Part shown: in pieces, positions 1-9,263 of the stretch
Numbering within the stretch: position 1 is the first letter of the stretch
Layout: every line of letters begins with the position of its first letter
Origin: Gammaproteobacteria bacterium
Lineage (GTDB): Bacteria > Pseudomonadota > Gammaproteobacteria > Nitrosococcales > Methylophagaceae
Direction: 5' to 3'
DNA length: 50,301 nucleotides
Assembly: GCA_014859375.1 (NCBI GenBank)
Contig: JACUUH010000013.1
Location: forward strand, 1 to 50,301
Notes under the pieces: generated by a model
Database searches by the model: none
Told to the model about the DNA's origin: nothing
Seen by the model: only the letters and a program-made list of their open reading frames with translations
Position numbers and translations under genes: made by a program

Positions 1-304
1 AATCCTGCATAAACCGCGCGCCATCACCGTCAAATACAAAGGCTTCAAGCACTGGCTTAAACCATTCTTTTAATTTGTCTGCACTTGGCGGTTGCTCATT
101 CCACTGTTTCCACTCAATTTCAGAATCCATCGGCGTGGTGGTTTGCACCAAGCCAATTAAAAACTGAATGAGTGCACCGTTAAAATCCGGGCGGCGCGCA
201 TCTAACGCAACAATTGTTGGCTCTGTTATTTGTAGCGGTGTAATCCAATCCTGTTCGCCATTACTTCTGCGCACTGGAATCCATGCGTCATCTAATAAAT
301 TCAT
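1..304 (-). CDS. casA: CasA/Cse1, large subunit of type I-E Cascade (N-terminal part only)
   Basis: The minus strand from an ATG at 304 is open to the window edge (about 101 residues). It begins MNLLDDAWIPVRR and continues with TPLQITEP, ALDARRPDFNGALIQFLIGL and ends FMQD at the edge. This is the opening of Cse1/CasA, which starts NLL-D-WIPV in known homologues. In type I-E systems Cse1 recognises the PAM and recruits Cas3. Its ATG overlaps the cas3 TGA by 4 nt, so the two are translationally coupled and co-transcribed. The rest of the operon (expected cse2, cas7, cas5, cas6e, cas1, cas2) and any array would lie left of this window. The subtype call rests on this fragment and on its position right after cas3. 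Confidence 0.85.
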   Translation of the reverse strand, partial: MNLLDDAWIPVRRSNGEQDWITPLQITEPTIVALDARRPDFNGALIQFLIGLVQTTTPMDSEIEWKQWNEQPPSADKLKEWFKPVLEAFVFDGDGARFMQD

Positions 305-3066
305 TCACTAATCACTCCTTTGTAATTATTTTCACTCACCATTTGTAAACCTGTGTTGGCGCTGTATTCCCATGTCAATAACTGTGCAGCTTTGTTTTGA
401 TCTGATGTCCATGCTTGTGCAAGCCAGCAACCAGTTGAACTTTGCTCAAGTGCTAATAACAATGACCATTTACCCTTGTCAGGCAGGGTTTCCAGTACGC
501 GGTCATATTCAGCCAATTGATTGTCAGTAGCGGGCAATTTCACTTTGGCAATTAACCGCTCGGCAATTTTTACCGTGCTATAAGCCCACGCATGATTGCG
601 TTTTACCCAAGGTACTAAGCGATCATTCTCCCAACGCGCTAAAAACACATTGATACTATGCTCACCTAACCGCGAAGGGGTTTTGGCTTCACTCCACCAA
701 TCCATTACATCGCCACGCTTATAGCCAGATACCAACGTAAGCGTGTTGTTTTTGGCATGACTGGCGTCGGCCATTTGCTGGCCTTGCACAGTTAAATTCG
801 CTTGCTGCAACCCCGTTGGAATTGCTGAGTCATCACCAAAAACGGATTCAATTAAATGGCGAGAGTCATGCGGCATAGTGAAGCTACCTGACTGCAACAT
901 TTTGGCAGTTAACCACAGCTGGCCGTGATCGGGATACACAAACCCCGCTTTAGGCAATACGTTTTTTACCCACTTTTCTGAAGGCTCATCTGTCCACTCG
1001 GGAGCATAAACCCATAAATAAGGTTTACCACGTTGGTCAACCGCACCATCTGTCAATAACCGATTACCTTGAGCATCTCTAATATGACGGCGCAACCGTC
1101 CTGCTCTTTGCACCAATCGGTCTATAGGTGCAAGATCAGAAATAAGCAAATCAAAATCTACATCTAATGATTGTTCAATAACTTGAGTAGCAATAACTAA
1201 CTGGCCTTTACGCAACTCATGGGTACTGGATTTGCCAAACTTATGAAGAACTAATTCCTCTGCATCTAAGCGATCGCTCAAACAAAAACGTGCATGAAAT
1301 AAAGTGATGTTCTCAGCGGGAATTTCATTCTCAAATAACGTATGAACCTCTAATGCATCGGCAATAGTGTTACGAATCCAGCACACACATTGCCCTGCAT
1401 CTAATGCGGCTAGCACCGCACTTTTTATTTGAGCTAGATCGTGCTGATAATTCACTGCAACAGTGCGAGTTACTTCTTGGCGTGTATCCAAAGGCTCTTG
1501 ATGCAACTGATTTACATTTGTTTCTTGCCACCAAGTGGCTAAAGGGTAAGCATGCTCAGAAATTGTTGGGCAGGAAGCACCTCGCCCCTTGGCATAAGCA
1601 CCCAATAGCTTCTGCTTCATATTCACAGGTAGAGTTGCGGACAACAAGATCACACTGCCGCCAGCCCTAGCATGAAATTCTAATAATACTTCTAATATGC
1701 CCTGCATATAGGCATCACAAGCATGAACTTCATCCACAATTAACACTTTACCAAACAAACCCAGCAACCGAAGTGATTGGTGCTTACTGTGTAAAACCCC
1801 CAGTAACGCTTGATCAATAGTGCCTACGCCAACTTGCGCGAGTAACGCACGCTTATTGTGATCGGCCAGCCATGCAGTGCAGCGCGCGCTAGCGGTTTCA
1901 TCTTTTTGTTCGGAGTCATTTTCTGCAATAATTGTTTCCGAAAACTCTTCCACGAGGCTACGGCTTCCATGTGCCAAAATCAAATTTGCGTTACCAGCAA
2001 ATAACTTTGGATACACATTGGCAACCCGCTCATACATTGCATTTGCAGTGGCCATTGTTGGTAAGGCCACAAAAATTCCATCTGCATTACCTGATTCCAT
2101 CAAACGATATGCCAAGGTAATGGCAGCCTCGGTTTTACCTGCACCAGTTACATCTTCCAACAGAAATATTTGCGGAAAGTTTTGAATCTCAACATTAACT
2201 GCCCATTGCTGTAATGGTGAAGGGGTATGAATAACAGGGAAAAGATCATTAAAACGCAAACCCTGCGTAATCTTACAAGGAACAACGCCGCTATCGCTAA
2301 GCGCTTCTTTAGCTTTTAACTGAGCTATAGCCCAATAATCTTGTAGTGGAAAAGCTTGGTTGTTATAAAGGAAATATTTTGTATTTGAGCCCAGCCAATC
2401 AGCTAAAACTGCAACACCCGTAAACCACCAAGACAAGAATTTACTGACACTTTCAAACTGTATAGGTGTTAATTGCGAGCACAGATTCTTTGCGCCTTCT
2501 GTTAAAAATAATGTCTGTAACTCTTCAATAAAGTCCTGAATTGCCCTGCGGTCTTTCTTGCTGAAATAATCATCGCTGGGATAATTCGACGATGCAGCCT
2601 TGGGCGGTTGGCCGTGATGCCCCGTTACTGCCCGCATCCAAAAATCCAAGCTAGTTTGCTGCGCATCAACAAACCAGTTTTCATCAATAATCTGATCGAC
2701 CAATCGATCATTCCAATACCACTGCCCCAATGAGTCATGGCGTTCATTATAGTTTTTTTCCAGATTGGGCTCACGCCCTTGCAATTGCTCGAACAGTTCA
2801 ACTTTTTGTGATTGAAATGCCTCGCTAAACTTACCTAGATCATGCAATGCTAACCAAAAACCAGCCCAATTTAACCAATCCTCTTTTTTACAATTTAACT
2901 GCTCACAATAAAATTGCGCCAGCGAATAATGCTGAGATAGATACTCAATACCCACTGCTGCTACATCCAAGCAGTGATACGGCAATAGGTGATAATCCGG
3001 TCCGTCACGTTCCAAATCATGCTTGGCTTTGCCCCAATAACGAAAATAAGTAGCTGTTTCAGTCAT
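301..3066 (-). CDS. cas3: CRISPR-associated nuclease-helicase Cas3 (type I-E)
   Basis: This protein of 921 residues joins an HD nuclease domain to a superfamily 2 helicase. Visible in order: H31; the HD pair in 'ALHDLGK' near residue 75; 'GHHGQ' near 149; Walker A 'TGAGKTEA' near 307; DEVH box near 445; motif III 'SATLP' near 475; and the late motif 'LVQRAGRLRRH'. Cas3 unwinds and degrades target DNA after Cascade binding, acting in the cytoplasm. ATG at 3066 is chosen; a GTG directly before it (3069) is possible. No strong Shine-Dalgarno sequence is seen. The 3' end overlaps casA by 4 nt, and the WYL regulator gene lies 68 bp upstream on the same strand. All catalytic motifs appear intact, so the gene is probably functional. 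Confidence 0.95.
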   Translation of the reverse strand: MTETATYFRYWGKAKHDLERDGPDYHLLPYHCLDVAAVGIEYLSQHYSLAQFYCEQLNCKKEDWLNWAGFWLALHDLGKFSEAFQSQKVELFEQLQGREPNLEKNYNERHDSLGQWYWNDRLVDQIIDENWFVDAQQTSLDFWMRAVTGHHGQPPKAASSNYPSDDYFSKKDRRAIQDFIEELQTLFLTEGAKNLCSQLTPIQFESVSKFLSWWFTGVAVLADWLGSNTKYFLYNNQAFPLQDYWAIAQLKAKEALSDSGVVPCKITQGLRFNDLFPVIHTPSPLQQWAVNVEIQNFPQIFLLEDVTGAGKTEAAITLAYRLMESGNADGIFVALPTMATANAMYERVANVYPKLFAGNANLILAHGSRSLVEEFSETIIAENDSEQKDETASARCTAWLADHNKRALLAQVGVGTIDQALLGVLHSKHQSLRLLGLFGKVLIVDEVHACDAYMQGILEVLLEFHARAGGSVILLSATLPVNMKQKLLGAYAKGRGASCPTISEHAYPLATWWQETNVNQLHQEPLDTRQEVTRTVAVNYQHDLAQIKSAVLAALDAGQCVCWIRNTIADALEVHTLFENEIPAENITLFHARFCLSDRLDAEELVLHKFGKSSTHELRKGQLVIATQVIEQSLDVDFDLLISDLAPIDRLVQRAGRLRRHIRDAQGNRLLTDGAVDQRGKPYLWVYAPEWTDEPSEKWVKNVLPKAGFVYPDHGQLWLTAKMLQSGSFTMPHDSRHLIESVFGDDSAIPTGLQQANLTVQGQQMADASHAKNNTLTLVSGYKRGDVMDWWSEAKTPSRLGEHSINVFLARWENDRLVPWVKRNHAWAYSTVKIAERLIAKVKLPATDNQLAEYDRVLETLPDKGKWSLLLALEQSSTGCWLAQAWTSDQNKAAQLLTWEYSANTGLQMVSENNYKGVISE

Positions 3067-3134
3067 CACAATTGGTCTGTTCCAATCTCATATGCTTTCA
3101 TCCTCTCACCCTTGAGTCCTAAATACCGATACTT

Positions 3135-4097
3135 TCAAAAATATTTTTTCAGTGTTGCTTGCAGTTCTTGTTTTACTTTGTCACGTAACGATTCAGGGCT
3201 TAACACTTCAATATCACTGCCAAAACGCAGGATGTCGCGGATCAGTTCTGGGGTGTCACTGTAGGGTACAGATAGCAAATATTGGCCTTGCTCTGTCCAT
3301 TGGCTTTGCTGATCGGGGTGCCAACTTTCACGACTAACGCGTTTGGATAGTGATTTTGAAAATTTAAGTTCGGCGATATCTTCAACTTGTCCGGCAAAGA
3401 TGCCGTAACCCGGTGTTACGTGAGCATTAAGTTGTTCGGTGTTGATATCTAGGGCTTTGTCTGTTGTTTGTTTGCTGCGGCAAATGGCGTCAATAGAGAA
3501 GGTTCTTAATGCCTCGCGCTTATGACACCATGCGTCCAAATACCAGTTATCACGGTAGTAAACCAGGCGTTGCGGGCTGATGATGCGAGTTTCAATGCTA
3601 TCGGTTTTCCACTGCCAGTAGTCGATTTCCAGTTGCTGTCTGTTGAGTAGTGTGTGTGCGACATTGATGAAATGATCGGGTTCGCAGAGGCGTTGCCATT
3701 GTGTGGCGACTTTGATGCGGTGCTGCCAGTCATGCTGACTGATATGTTGTTTGGCGAGTAATTGATGTAGGCGTTCGGATACGGGATGTAATAGTTGTTT
3801 GACGACTTCGGGCTGAAGTGTTTCGCTGAGTTGTTCGAGCAGGGCGAGGGAGACGATTTCTTTAGCGCTGAACCACAGGCCAGGCAATTCGTAGGTTTCA
3901 CCTGATTTCAGGTCATAAAAATAACCTTCGCCCTTACGATTTTTGAGCGGTGCACCCAAAACATCACACATGAAATTTCGGGCAATATTGAAGGTATTTT
4001 TGCTAAATTCAAACTCATTGAGAATGGCGTTCAGCGGCACTGGATGACGACGGTTGGAAAAAAATTTGTGTAATGCATAAATCCGTTCAAAGTCCAT
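3135..4097 (-). CDS. WYL-domain transcriptional regulator next to the cas operon
   Basis: This 320-residue protein has an N-terminal winged-helix-like region (start MDFERIYALHKFF, typical of YafY/WYL regulators: '-RI--LH--'). A central WYL domain spans about residues 135-205 ('IISPQRLVYYRDNWYLDAWCH', 'LRTFSIDAI'), followed by a C-terminal WCX-like extension. WYL proteins are thought to sense nucleic acid or nucleotide ligands, and they often sit beside CRISPR-cas and other defence operons as regulators. It is on the same strand and directly upstream of cas3 with a 68-bp gap, so it may be the first gene of the operon. A 20-bp dyad lies 21-40 bp upstream of its ATG and may be its own operator. 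The ligand and the direction of control cannot be read from sequence. Confidence 0.85.
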   Translation of the reverse strand: MDFERIYALHKFFSNRRHPVPLNAILNEFEFSKNTFNIARNFMCDVLGAPLKNRKGEGYFYDLKSGETYELPGLWFSAKEIVSLALLEQLSETLQPEVVKQLLHPVSERLHQLLAKQHISQHDWQHRIKVATQWQRLCEPDHFINVAHTLLNRQQLEIDYWQWKTDSIETRIISPQRLVYYRDNWYLDAWCHKREALRTFSIDAICRSKQTTDKALDINTEQLNAHVTPGYGIFAGQVEDIAELKFSKSLSKRVSRESWHPDQQSQWTEQGQYLLSVPYSDTPELIRDILRFGSDIEVLSPESLRDKVKQELQATLKKYF

Positions 4098-4117
4098 TCT
4101 CGTTATCCTTTAACAAA

Positions 4118-4137
4118 AAAAGTACCTTAGTACTTTT
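4118..4137. promoter_or_regulatory. Perfect 8-4-8 palindrome upstream of the WYL gene, candidate operator
   Basis: Seen directly: arms AAAAGTAC (4118-4125) and GTACTTTT (4130-4137) separated by CTTA. It lies 21-40 bp upstream of the WYL regulator start on the minus strand, where a promoter or operator would be expected. The arms are too A/T-rich and the position is wrong for a terminator of a gene reading into it. An autoregulatory binding site controlling regulator and cas genes is an inference. Confidence 0.45.
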
Positions 4138-4241
4138 AAGTTCAGTTCTGATTGGCCTTAATCGATAGTATCAAATGTGTAAGATTTTCATAAGTCCAAT
4201 TATTTATCGATAGCCAGCTTAACAAATAAAATGACTGGTAA

Positions 4242-4467
4242 GGTCTGAAAACTGTAGACACTTTTTATGGTAAGAAGCAATTTAACCAAATTAGCCAAGA
4301 TATCCTGACCGAAGATGGCAGTGTCGCAGGTACAACTTGTACGTTGGATTAAAAGCGAAGATGGCACTGCAACAACGTTACTCAGTTTGAAATTAACTGA
4401 TTACCAATCAGCTTTGGTTTTAAATGGTCAACACGTTCATTTAGTGAGTGACACTATTCCAGCTTAG
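4242..4467 (+). pseudogene. Probable decayed gene: two overlapping protein-like frames, +1 frameshift
   Basis: The 451-bp gap 4098-4548 holds two protein-like plus-strand frames that replace one another. Frame A (4242-4352) reads through TFYGKKQFNQISQDILTE and stops at TAA 4350. Frame B (ATG 4315 to TAG 4467, 50 codons) reads MAVSQVQLVRWIKSEDG and later LKLTDYQSALVLNGQ. Neither has a convincing ribosome binding site. Together they look like one frameshifted coding remnant of roughly 70 residues. Frame B alone could be a small intact protein. I do not recognise the family. The rest of the gap shows only the dyad at 4118-4137 and A/T-rich DNA. Confidence 0.35.
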
Positions 4468-4548
4468 TTATATTCAGATGTGTGTTGTTGATTTCTATTG
4501 ACCATATGTTCATTGACGATATAACCTAAAACTATCTTATATGATTAT

Positions 4549-6114
4549 ATGGTTTATCAAATGAATTCAGGTATGACTGAAGATAAGGTTGTTGTTCCAT
4601 CGTTAAAACTACGTCGTGTAGGCATTGATACCTACAAGGAAAACGTGGCGTATTTACATCGTGATTGCCCTATCTATCGCAGTGAAGGCTTTCAGGCGCT
4701 TAGTAAAATTGAGATTCATATCGTCTCAAATGGTGCTCCCGTCATTGCTTTGCTCAATGTTGTAGACGATGACTGTATTACAGGTTTGGATGAACTGGGG
4801 CTGAGTGAACAAGTTTTTCGCCAACTTGACAAGCCTGAAGGCACAGAAGTGTTTATAAGTCATGCAACCCCCCCAACATCGCTACAATCAGTTCATCTCA
4901 AAATCGCAGGTGAACGACTCAGTTATGAACAGTATCTAACTATCATCCAGGATATTGTTGACAGCCGTTATTCTAAAATTGAAATTGCCGCATTTCTGGT
5001 TGGTTGTGCTGAAACAGGCATGGAGCGAGAAGAAGTATTAAGTCTTACTCGCGCTATGGTCAATACTGGAGAAAAACTTGATTGGGGCGAACACCAGGTC
5101 TCAGACAAGCATTGTATTGGCGGTATTCCGGGTAATCGCACTACGATGCTTGTTGTGCCTATTGTCGCAGCTCATGGCATGTTAATGCCTAAAACCTCAA
5201 GTCGTGCAATCACATCCCCCGCCGGTACCGCTGACACGATGGAAGTCTTAGCCGACGTTGATCACCCGCAACAGAAACTACGTGATATTCTTCAAAAAGA
5301 ACGGGCTTTTATTGTCTGGGGCGGTACAGCACAACTTGCTCCGGCAGATGATATTCTCATCGCAGTTGAACGCCCATTATCGATGGACTCTTCCGGTCAA
5401 ATGGTCGCGTCAATTTTATCCAAGAAAATAGCTGCCGGAGCAACGCACTTACTTATTGATATTCCTGTTGGTCCAACGGCTAAAATTCGTAATTCATCTG
5501 ATGCACTAAAATTACGCAAACTATTTGAATATGTCGGCGATAAAATGGGCTTACATACTGAAGTCGTGTTAACTGACGGCACCCAACCCATTGGTCGCGG
5601 GGTTGGTCCTGTGCTAGAAACAATGGATATTATGAAAGTCTTGGAAAATGCGCCTGATGCTCCGATTGACCTTCGTGAAAAAGCATTACAACTTGCTGGC
5701 AGAATCATCGAATTTGATTTTGATGTTAGAGGTGGTCAGGGCTATGTTATCGCGCGTGACATTGTTGAATCAGGTCGTGCCTTGGCAAAAATGAATGCGA
5801 TTATAGATGCCCAAGGTCGTAATCTAACACCACTGACATTAGGCAAATTACACCATGATGTCATCGCCCCCAAATCAGGCATAGTGACCAGTATCGATAA
5901 CCTCAGAATAGCATCGATAGCGCGCTTGGCTGGCGCGCCATTAGATAGTGGCGCCGGTGTTTATTTACATAAGAAACGTGATGAGCGTGTTCAAAAAGGT
6001 GACACACTTTTCACTATCTATGCCGAATTTAATGCTGATTTTAACTTTGCAATAACCGCTGCTGAACAAGAGGACGGTTATCAAATTGATACTGATGGCG
6101 CCACAAATGAATGA
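4549..6114 (+). CDS. AMP phosphorylase / putative thymidine phosphorylase (archaeal-type DeoA family)
   Basis: This 521-residue enzyme belongs to the nucleoside phosphorylase family that contains thymidine phosphorylase and archaeal AMP phosphorylase. The phosphate/substrate loop reads '[16 protein letters not shown]' (near residue 182), followed by '[20 protein letters not shown]' (near 210). These match the AMP-phosphorylase subgroup rather than E. coli DeoA (DKHSTGGVGD, S-R-L-HTGGTLD). It also carries the subgroup's N-terminal extension of about 80 residues. Archaeal members release the base from AMP to give ribose 1,5-bisphosphate; bacterial members are usually labelled putative thymidine phosphorylase. 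The start is uncertain: ATG at 4549, 4561 or 4573, none with a good ribosome binding site. It overlaps the PRPP-synthase-like gene, so the two are probably co-translated. Confidence 0.85.
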   Translation: MVYQMNSGMTEDKVVVPSLKLRRVGIDTYKENVAYLHRDCPIYRSEGFQALSKIEIHIVSNGAPVIALLNVVDDDCITGLDELGLSEQVFRQLDKPEGTEVFISHATPPTSLQSVHLKIAGERLSYEQYLTIIQDIVDSRYSKIEIAAFLVGCAETGMEREEVLSLTRAMVNTGEKLDWGEHQVSDKHCIGGIPGNRTTMLVVPIVAAHGMLMPKTSSRAITSPAGTADTMEVLADVDHPQQKLRDILQKERAFIVWGGTAQLAPADDILIAVERPLSMDSSGQMVASILSKKIAAGATHLLIDIPVGPTAKIRNSSDALKLRKLFEYVGDKMGLHTEVVLTDGTQPIGRGVGPVLETMDIMKVLENAPDAPIDLREKALQLAGRIIEFDFDVRGGQGYVIARDIVESGRALAKMNAIIDAQGRNLTPLTLGKLHHDVIAPKSGIVTSIDNLRIASIARLAGAPLDSGAGVYLHKKRDERVQKGDTLFTIYAEFNADFNFAITAAEQEDGYQIDTDGATNE

Positions 6115-7009
6115 CTGTCTGGTATTAGGATTTCCAGAATATCAACAGCAAGCTTCTCAACTGGCACAAGCCGCTAAACTACCCTATGCTCAAATTCAAA
6201 TTCACCATTTTCCTGATGGTGAAAGTCAGTTATTTCTACCCGAAGCTTTACCGAAACACCTTGTTGTGTGTCGAAGTTTGAATAATCCTAATGAAAAATT
6301 AGTTGAACTAATGTTGGTTGCTGCCAGCGCGCGCAAACAAGGTGTGGAAACAATTAGTCTGGTTGCACCCTATCTTTGTTATATGCGACAAGATAAAGCA
6401 TTTCATCCAGGTGAAGTTGTTAGTCAAATCCTAATAGGTGAATTATTGGCAACACAATTTGATCATATTTTAACGGTAGATGCGCACTTACATCGAGTGC
6501 ATGATCTGTCAGACGCCATTCCAGTTCAAAAAGCAATCAATATCACCGCAACCGATCCAATGGCTGATTTTTTACAAAACCATGTCAACAATCCGTTTCT
6601 TATCGGGCCTGATAGTGAATCAGAACAATGGGTAGCAAGCATAGCCCAGCATTATAATTTGGATTATTGCATTGCCAGCAAACAACGTTTTGGTGATAAA
6701 GAAGTTGAAGTAGTCTTACCTTCTGCTGACTATCATGGTCGTCACATCGTGATTGTTGATGATATGGCCAGCACAGGTAAAACCTTATTAGCCACTGCAC
6801 GAAAACTGGCTCACTATCAACCCGGATCAATTTCAGTATTAGTAACACATGCCTTATTTGTTGATAATGCTATTTCAGAGTTATATGCGGCTGGCATCAC
6901 TAATATCTGGAGTTGCGATACGATTTCACATGCCACCAATAGCATTTCCTTAGCACACTTTTTGGCCAAGGAATTACAGCACTTTCTAATTTGTACTTTT
7001 AAAAAATAA
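6086..7009 (+). CDS. Ribose-phosphate pyrophosphokinase (PRPP synthetase)-like protein
   Basis: This 307-residue protein has the phosphoribosyltransferase/PRPP synthetase fold: 'HHFPDGE' near residue 40, '[13 protein letters not shown]' near 104, 'TVDAHLHR' near 133, and the PRPP-binding loop '[10 protein letters not shown]' near 225. Housekeeping Prs is usually about 315 residues and carries a more standard flexible loop, so this is more likely a specialised paralogue than the housekeeping copy. Starts in frame are TTG 6086, ATG 6095 and ATG 6107. AGAGGA at 6069-6074 fits TTG 6086 best, which gives a 29-nt overlap with the phosphorylase gene. The coupling suggests a joint task, such as moving ribose phosphates between nucleotides and PRPP. 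That role is inferred. Confidence 0.82.
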   Translation: MILMAPQMNDCLVLGFPEYQQQASQLAQAAKLPYAQIQIHHFPDGESQLFLPEALPKHLVVCRSLNNPNEKLVELMLVAASARKQGVETISLVAPYLCYMRQDKAFHPGEVVSQILIGELLATQFDHILTVDAHLHRVHDLSDAIPVQKAINITATDPMADFLQNHVNNPFLIGPDSESEQWVASIAQHYNLDYCIASKQRFGDKEVEVVLPSADYHGRHIVIVDDMASTGKTLLATARKLAHYQPGSISVLVTHALFVDNAISELYAAGITNIWSCDTISHATNSISLAHFLAKELQHFLICTFKK

Positions 7010-7109
7010 ACTCTACACAGCACTAATATCTTCAACAATAAGAAATAATTCCTTTACTAAATACTTGAATATCATATTTTTGTTGATAATAAATCGGGAT
7101 ATCTGGTTC

Positions 7110-7180
7110 ATTTGTTGGTCGAGTCGTAGTGATACCATTAAGTTTACGACTGATTTTAAAAGGCTCCAGAACTGAGGTTA
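7110..7180 (+). repeat. Degenerate end of the MITE-like repeat seen at 32012-32252
   Basis: Positions 7165-7180 read TCCAGAACTGAGGTTA, identical to the tip of the terminal inverted repeat at 32229-32252 and of the copy at 14675-14722. About 55 bp upstream, ATTTGTTGGT (7110-7119) also occurs in the full element 47 bp before its tip, so this may be a diverged right end. Between them, GTCGTA and TACGAC can pair across a short loop. It occupies the upstream region of the ADP-ribosylglycohydrolase gene. Confidence 0.5.
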
Positions 7181-7219
7181 TATAGCGAATCATCACTATA
7201 TGTTTTTAGGGAAGACGGC

Positions 7220-9061
7220 ATGACTGACACGATTGAATTGCATTTTAATGCTAAAACACTAAAAGAATTTAACTTACCCAATATCGCTTATCCAGTACCT
7301 GCCGATCTGTTACTGGAAGATGATGGCAATATTCCGTTTGCTACCCTTCTCTATTATTTGCAATGTGCGGCAAGTGATGGCAATACCGATTGGCGGTCAT
7401 TATCAGTCGCGTTACTGCATCTAACCGAGTTACTCGCGCCAGAGGACAAACAAGTAAGCAGTAGTGCCGCTGGCGACACTTGGTGGATGGCATTATCTGA
7501 TATCGACTTATCCAAGAGTGAAATCGTCACTATTCAACGTGATGACATACTGATAGCGGCCATTACGCCTTGCGATGATGGCAGGCTAAACGTAGCGACC
7601 TATCAGCCACTGGATGCAAAAAGTATTGCTTACTTAATAAGTTTATCAACACACCCACATCCAGAGCATGGTATCGCGATGCGTGAAAACAACTGGCAAT
7701 ATGCTAAAGATTGTTGTGCTGGCACGGGAAACTATTATGCAAGTGATGCTGGTGAAGCGTATCTGTCTTACTGGCAATATGGCTTGGGTATCACATTGGA
7801 CGGCAATGAAATTGAAGTTTGGAAAAAACAAGCCTCGCAGTCACCATTATTGCCAATCATGGCGATAACCGAGCTTGGTGTCCATCAGCTTGAGGGTGAT
7901 GCTGAATCGTTAACACGCTCACTGTCTGTTCCTAAACCTAGCTGTCTAAACAAACGCCAGCAGAAACGGACTATAAGAAGTCGTTTTCTGGGATGCTTAT
8001 TAGGCGGTGCTGTCGGTGACGCACTGGGTGCTCCAGTCGAATTCATGTCGCGTGATGAGATTGTTGATCGCTTTGGTTCTAACGGTATTCGTGACTACGC
8101 ACTCGCCTATGGCAAACTGGGTGCAATCACTGATGATACTCAAATGACCTTATTTACTGCTGAAGGCTTATTACGAAGTCGCGTTCGCCAAATATTGAAA
8201 GGATTAAGTTCCCCTGTCGCTCAAACTGCTTATGCTTATCAACGATGGTTGATAACGCAAGGTATGTCTTCATCGCTGTCGAATACAGCACGAATGGATG
8301 ACGGATGGTTATTCACTATCAACGAGCTTCACTCACAACGTGCGCCCGGATATACCTGTCTATCTGCCCTGCAAAACATGTCAGCACCTGAACGTGCGGC
8401 TCAGAATAATAGCAAAGGTTGTGGTGGTGTAATGCGTGTTGCCCCAGCGGGACTGTTTGCTTGGCAATTCCGGAAAGAAGTGTCACTCACTGATGTGTTT
8501 GAGTTAGGTAGAGATTTGGCCGCTTTGACACATGGCCATCCAACAGGATCTTTAACGGCAGGTGTATTTACCGTACTGGTGATGTTACTCACTGACGGTC
8601 AACAGCTAACGCAAGCACTGGCTATCGCTAAAACCTGTTTACGTAACTATCGTGATTATGAGGAAACATTAACTGCTATCGAACTTGCACAACAATTAGC
8701 TGTGGAGGCTATTCCTGCTGAACAGGCTATTCAAAAACTCGGCGAAGGTTGGATAGCTGAGGAAGCATTAGCTATTTCAATATACTGTGCCCTTATGGCA
8801 AAAACATTCCGTCAGGGTATTTTGATGGCCGTCAATCATGACGGTGATTCAGATTCAACCGGTGCTATCACCGGTCACTTACTTGGCGCGATGTTGGGGA
8901 CAAAGAAAATACCACGTCATTGGTTAGAAAATCTTGAGCTGTATGATGTCATCGAACAGGTTGCCATCGATCTGTTTGAATTTCCAAATTGGCCATTATC
9001 TACTTATGGTGGTGACCAAGCATTTGAACAGATGATTTGGAAGAAATATCCTGGGTGTTAG
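7220..9061 (+). CDS. ADP-ribosylglycohydrolase (DraG family) with a long N-terminal extension
   Basis: This protein has 613 residues. The C-terminal 360 are a DraG/ADP-ribosylglycohydrolase domain: 'LGGAVGDALGAPVEF' near residue 261, metal-binding 'TDDTQ' near 304, 'GCGGVMRVAP' near 395 and 'GDSDSTGAI' near 547. These Asp/Thr clusters bind the two Mg2+ ions used to remove ADP-ribose from proteins or small molecules. The first 250 residues are not a domain I recognise. They include a TWWMALSDIDLS segment and a WQYGLG segment, and may bind the substrate or a partner. The start ATG 7220 is preceded by AGGGA. The gene follows the phosphorylase/PRPP-synthase pair after 210 bp, so it may be transcribed separately, but the theme of ribose and ADP-ribose turnover is shared. 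Confidence 0.88.
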   Translation: MTDTIELHFNAKTLKEFNLPNIAYPVPADLLLEDDGNIPFATLLYYLQCAASDGNTDWRSLSVALLHLTELLAPEDKQVSSSAAGDTWWMALSDIDLSKSEIVTIQRDDILIAAITPCDDGRLNVATYQPLDAKSIAYLISLSTHPHPEHGIAMRENNWQYAKDCCAGTGNYYASDAGEAYLSYWQYGLGITLDGNEIEVWKKQASQSPLLPIMAITELGVHQLEGDAESLTRSLSVPKPSCLNKRQQKRTIRSRFLGCLLGGAVGDALGAPVEFMSRDEIVDRFGSNGIRDYALAYGKLGAITDDTQMTLFTAEGLLRSRVRQILKGLSSPVAQTAYAYQRWLITQGMSSSLSNTARMDDGWLFTINELHSQRAPGYTCLSALQNMSAPERAAQNNSKGCGGVMRVAPAGLFAWQFRKEVSLTDVFELGRDLAALTHGHPTGSLTAGVFTVLVMLLTDGQQLTQALAIAKTCLRNYRDYEETLTAIELAQQLAVEAIPAEQAIQKLGEGWIAEEALAISIYCALMAKTFRQGILMAVNHDGDSDSTGAITGHLLGAMLGTKKIPRHWLENLELYDVIEQVAIDLFEFPNWPLSTYGGDQAFEQMIWKKYPGC

Positions 9062-9263
9062 TCCCGATACTTTGTTGTGACCATAAGTCCTTCATTTTAT
9101 GTTTAAATCATCAACGAGAAGCTAGTGTTTTATTTTCTGTATTTCCACATATGGGATTGAATACCCTGTCTGATACATGATAAATAACACAAATGATTGT
9201 ACAATTATGATTTTTTTATACTTCAACATTGATAATTACCCTTAACAATTCTGAGAGTCTACT

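Noticed and set aside
1877-2185. Open frames on the plus strand inside cas3 and similar frames inside other genes
   Set aside because: They overlap well-supported genes, have no ribosome binding sites and show no family signature.
1-4137. A CRISPR array beside the cas genes
   Set aside because: No regularly spaced 28-29-bp repeats occur anywhere in the window; any array lies beyond the left edge.
4549-6114. Standard thymidine phosphorylase (DeoA)
   Set aside because: The phosphate and base loops follow the archaeal AMP-phosphorylase pattern, and the N-terminal extension is absent from E. coli DeoA.
9180-9263. Strong sigma-70 promoter before the dienelactone hydrolase gene
   Set aside because: A TATACT-like box exists near 9219, but the nearest TTGTAC is only 14 bp away, too close for a normal pair.
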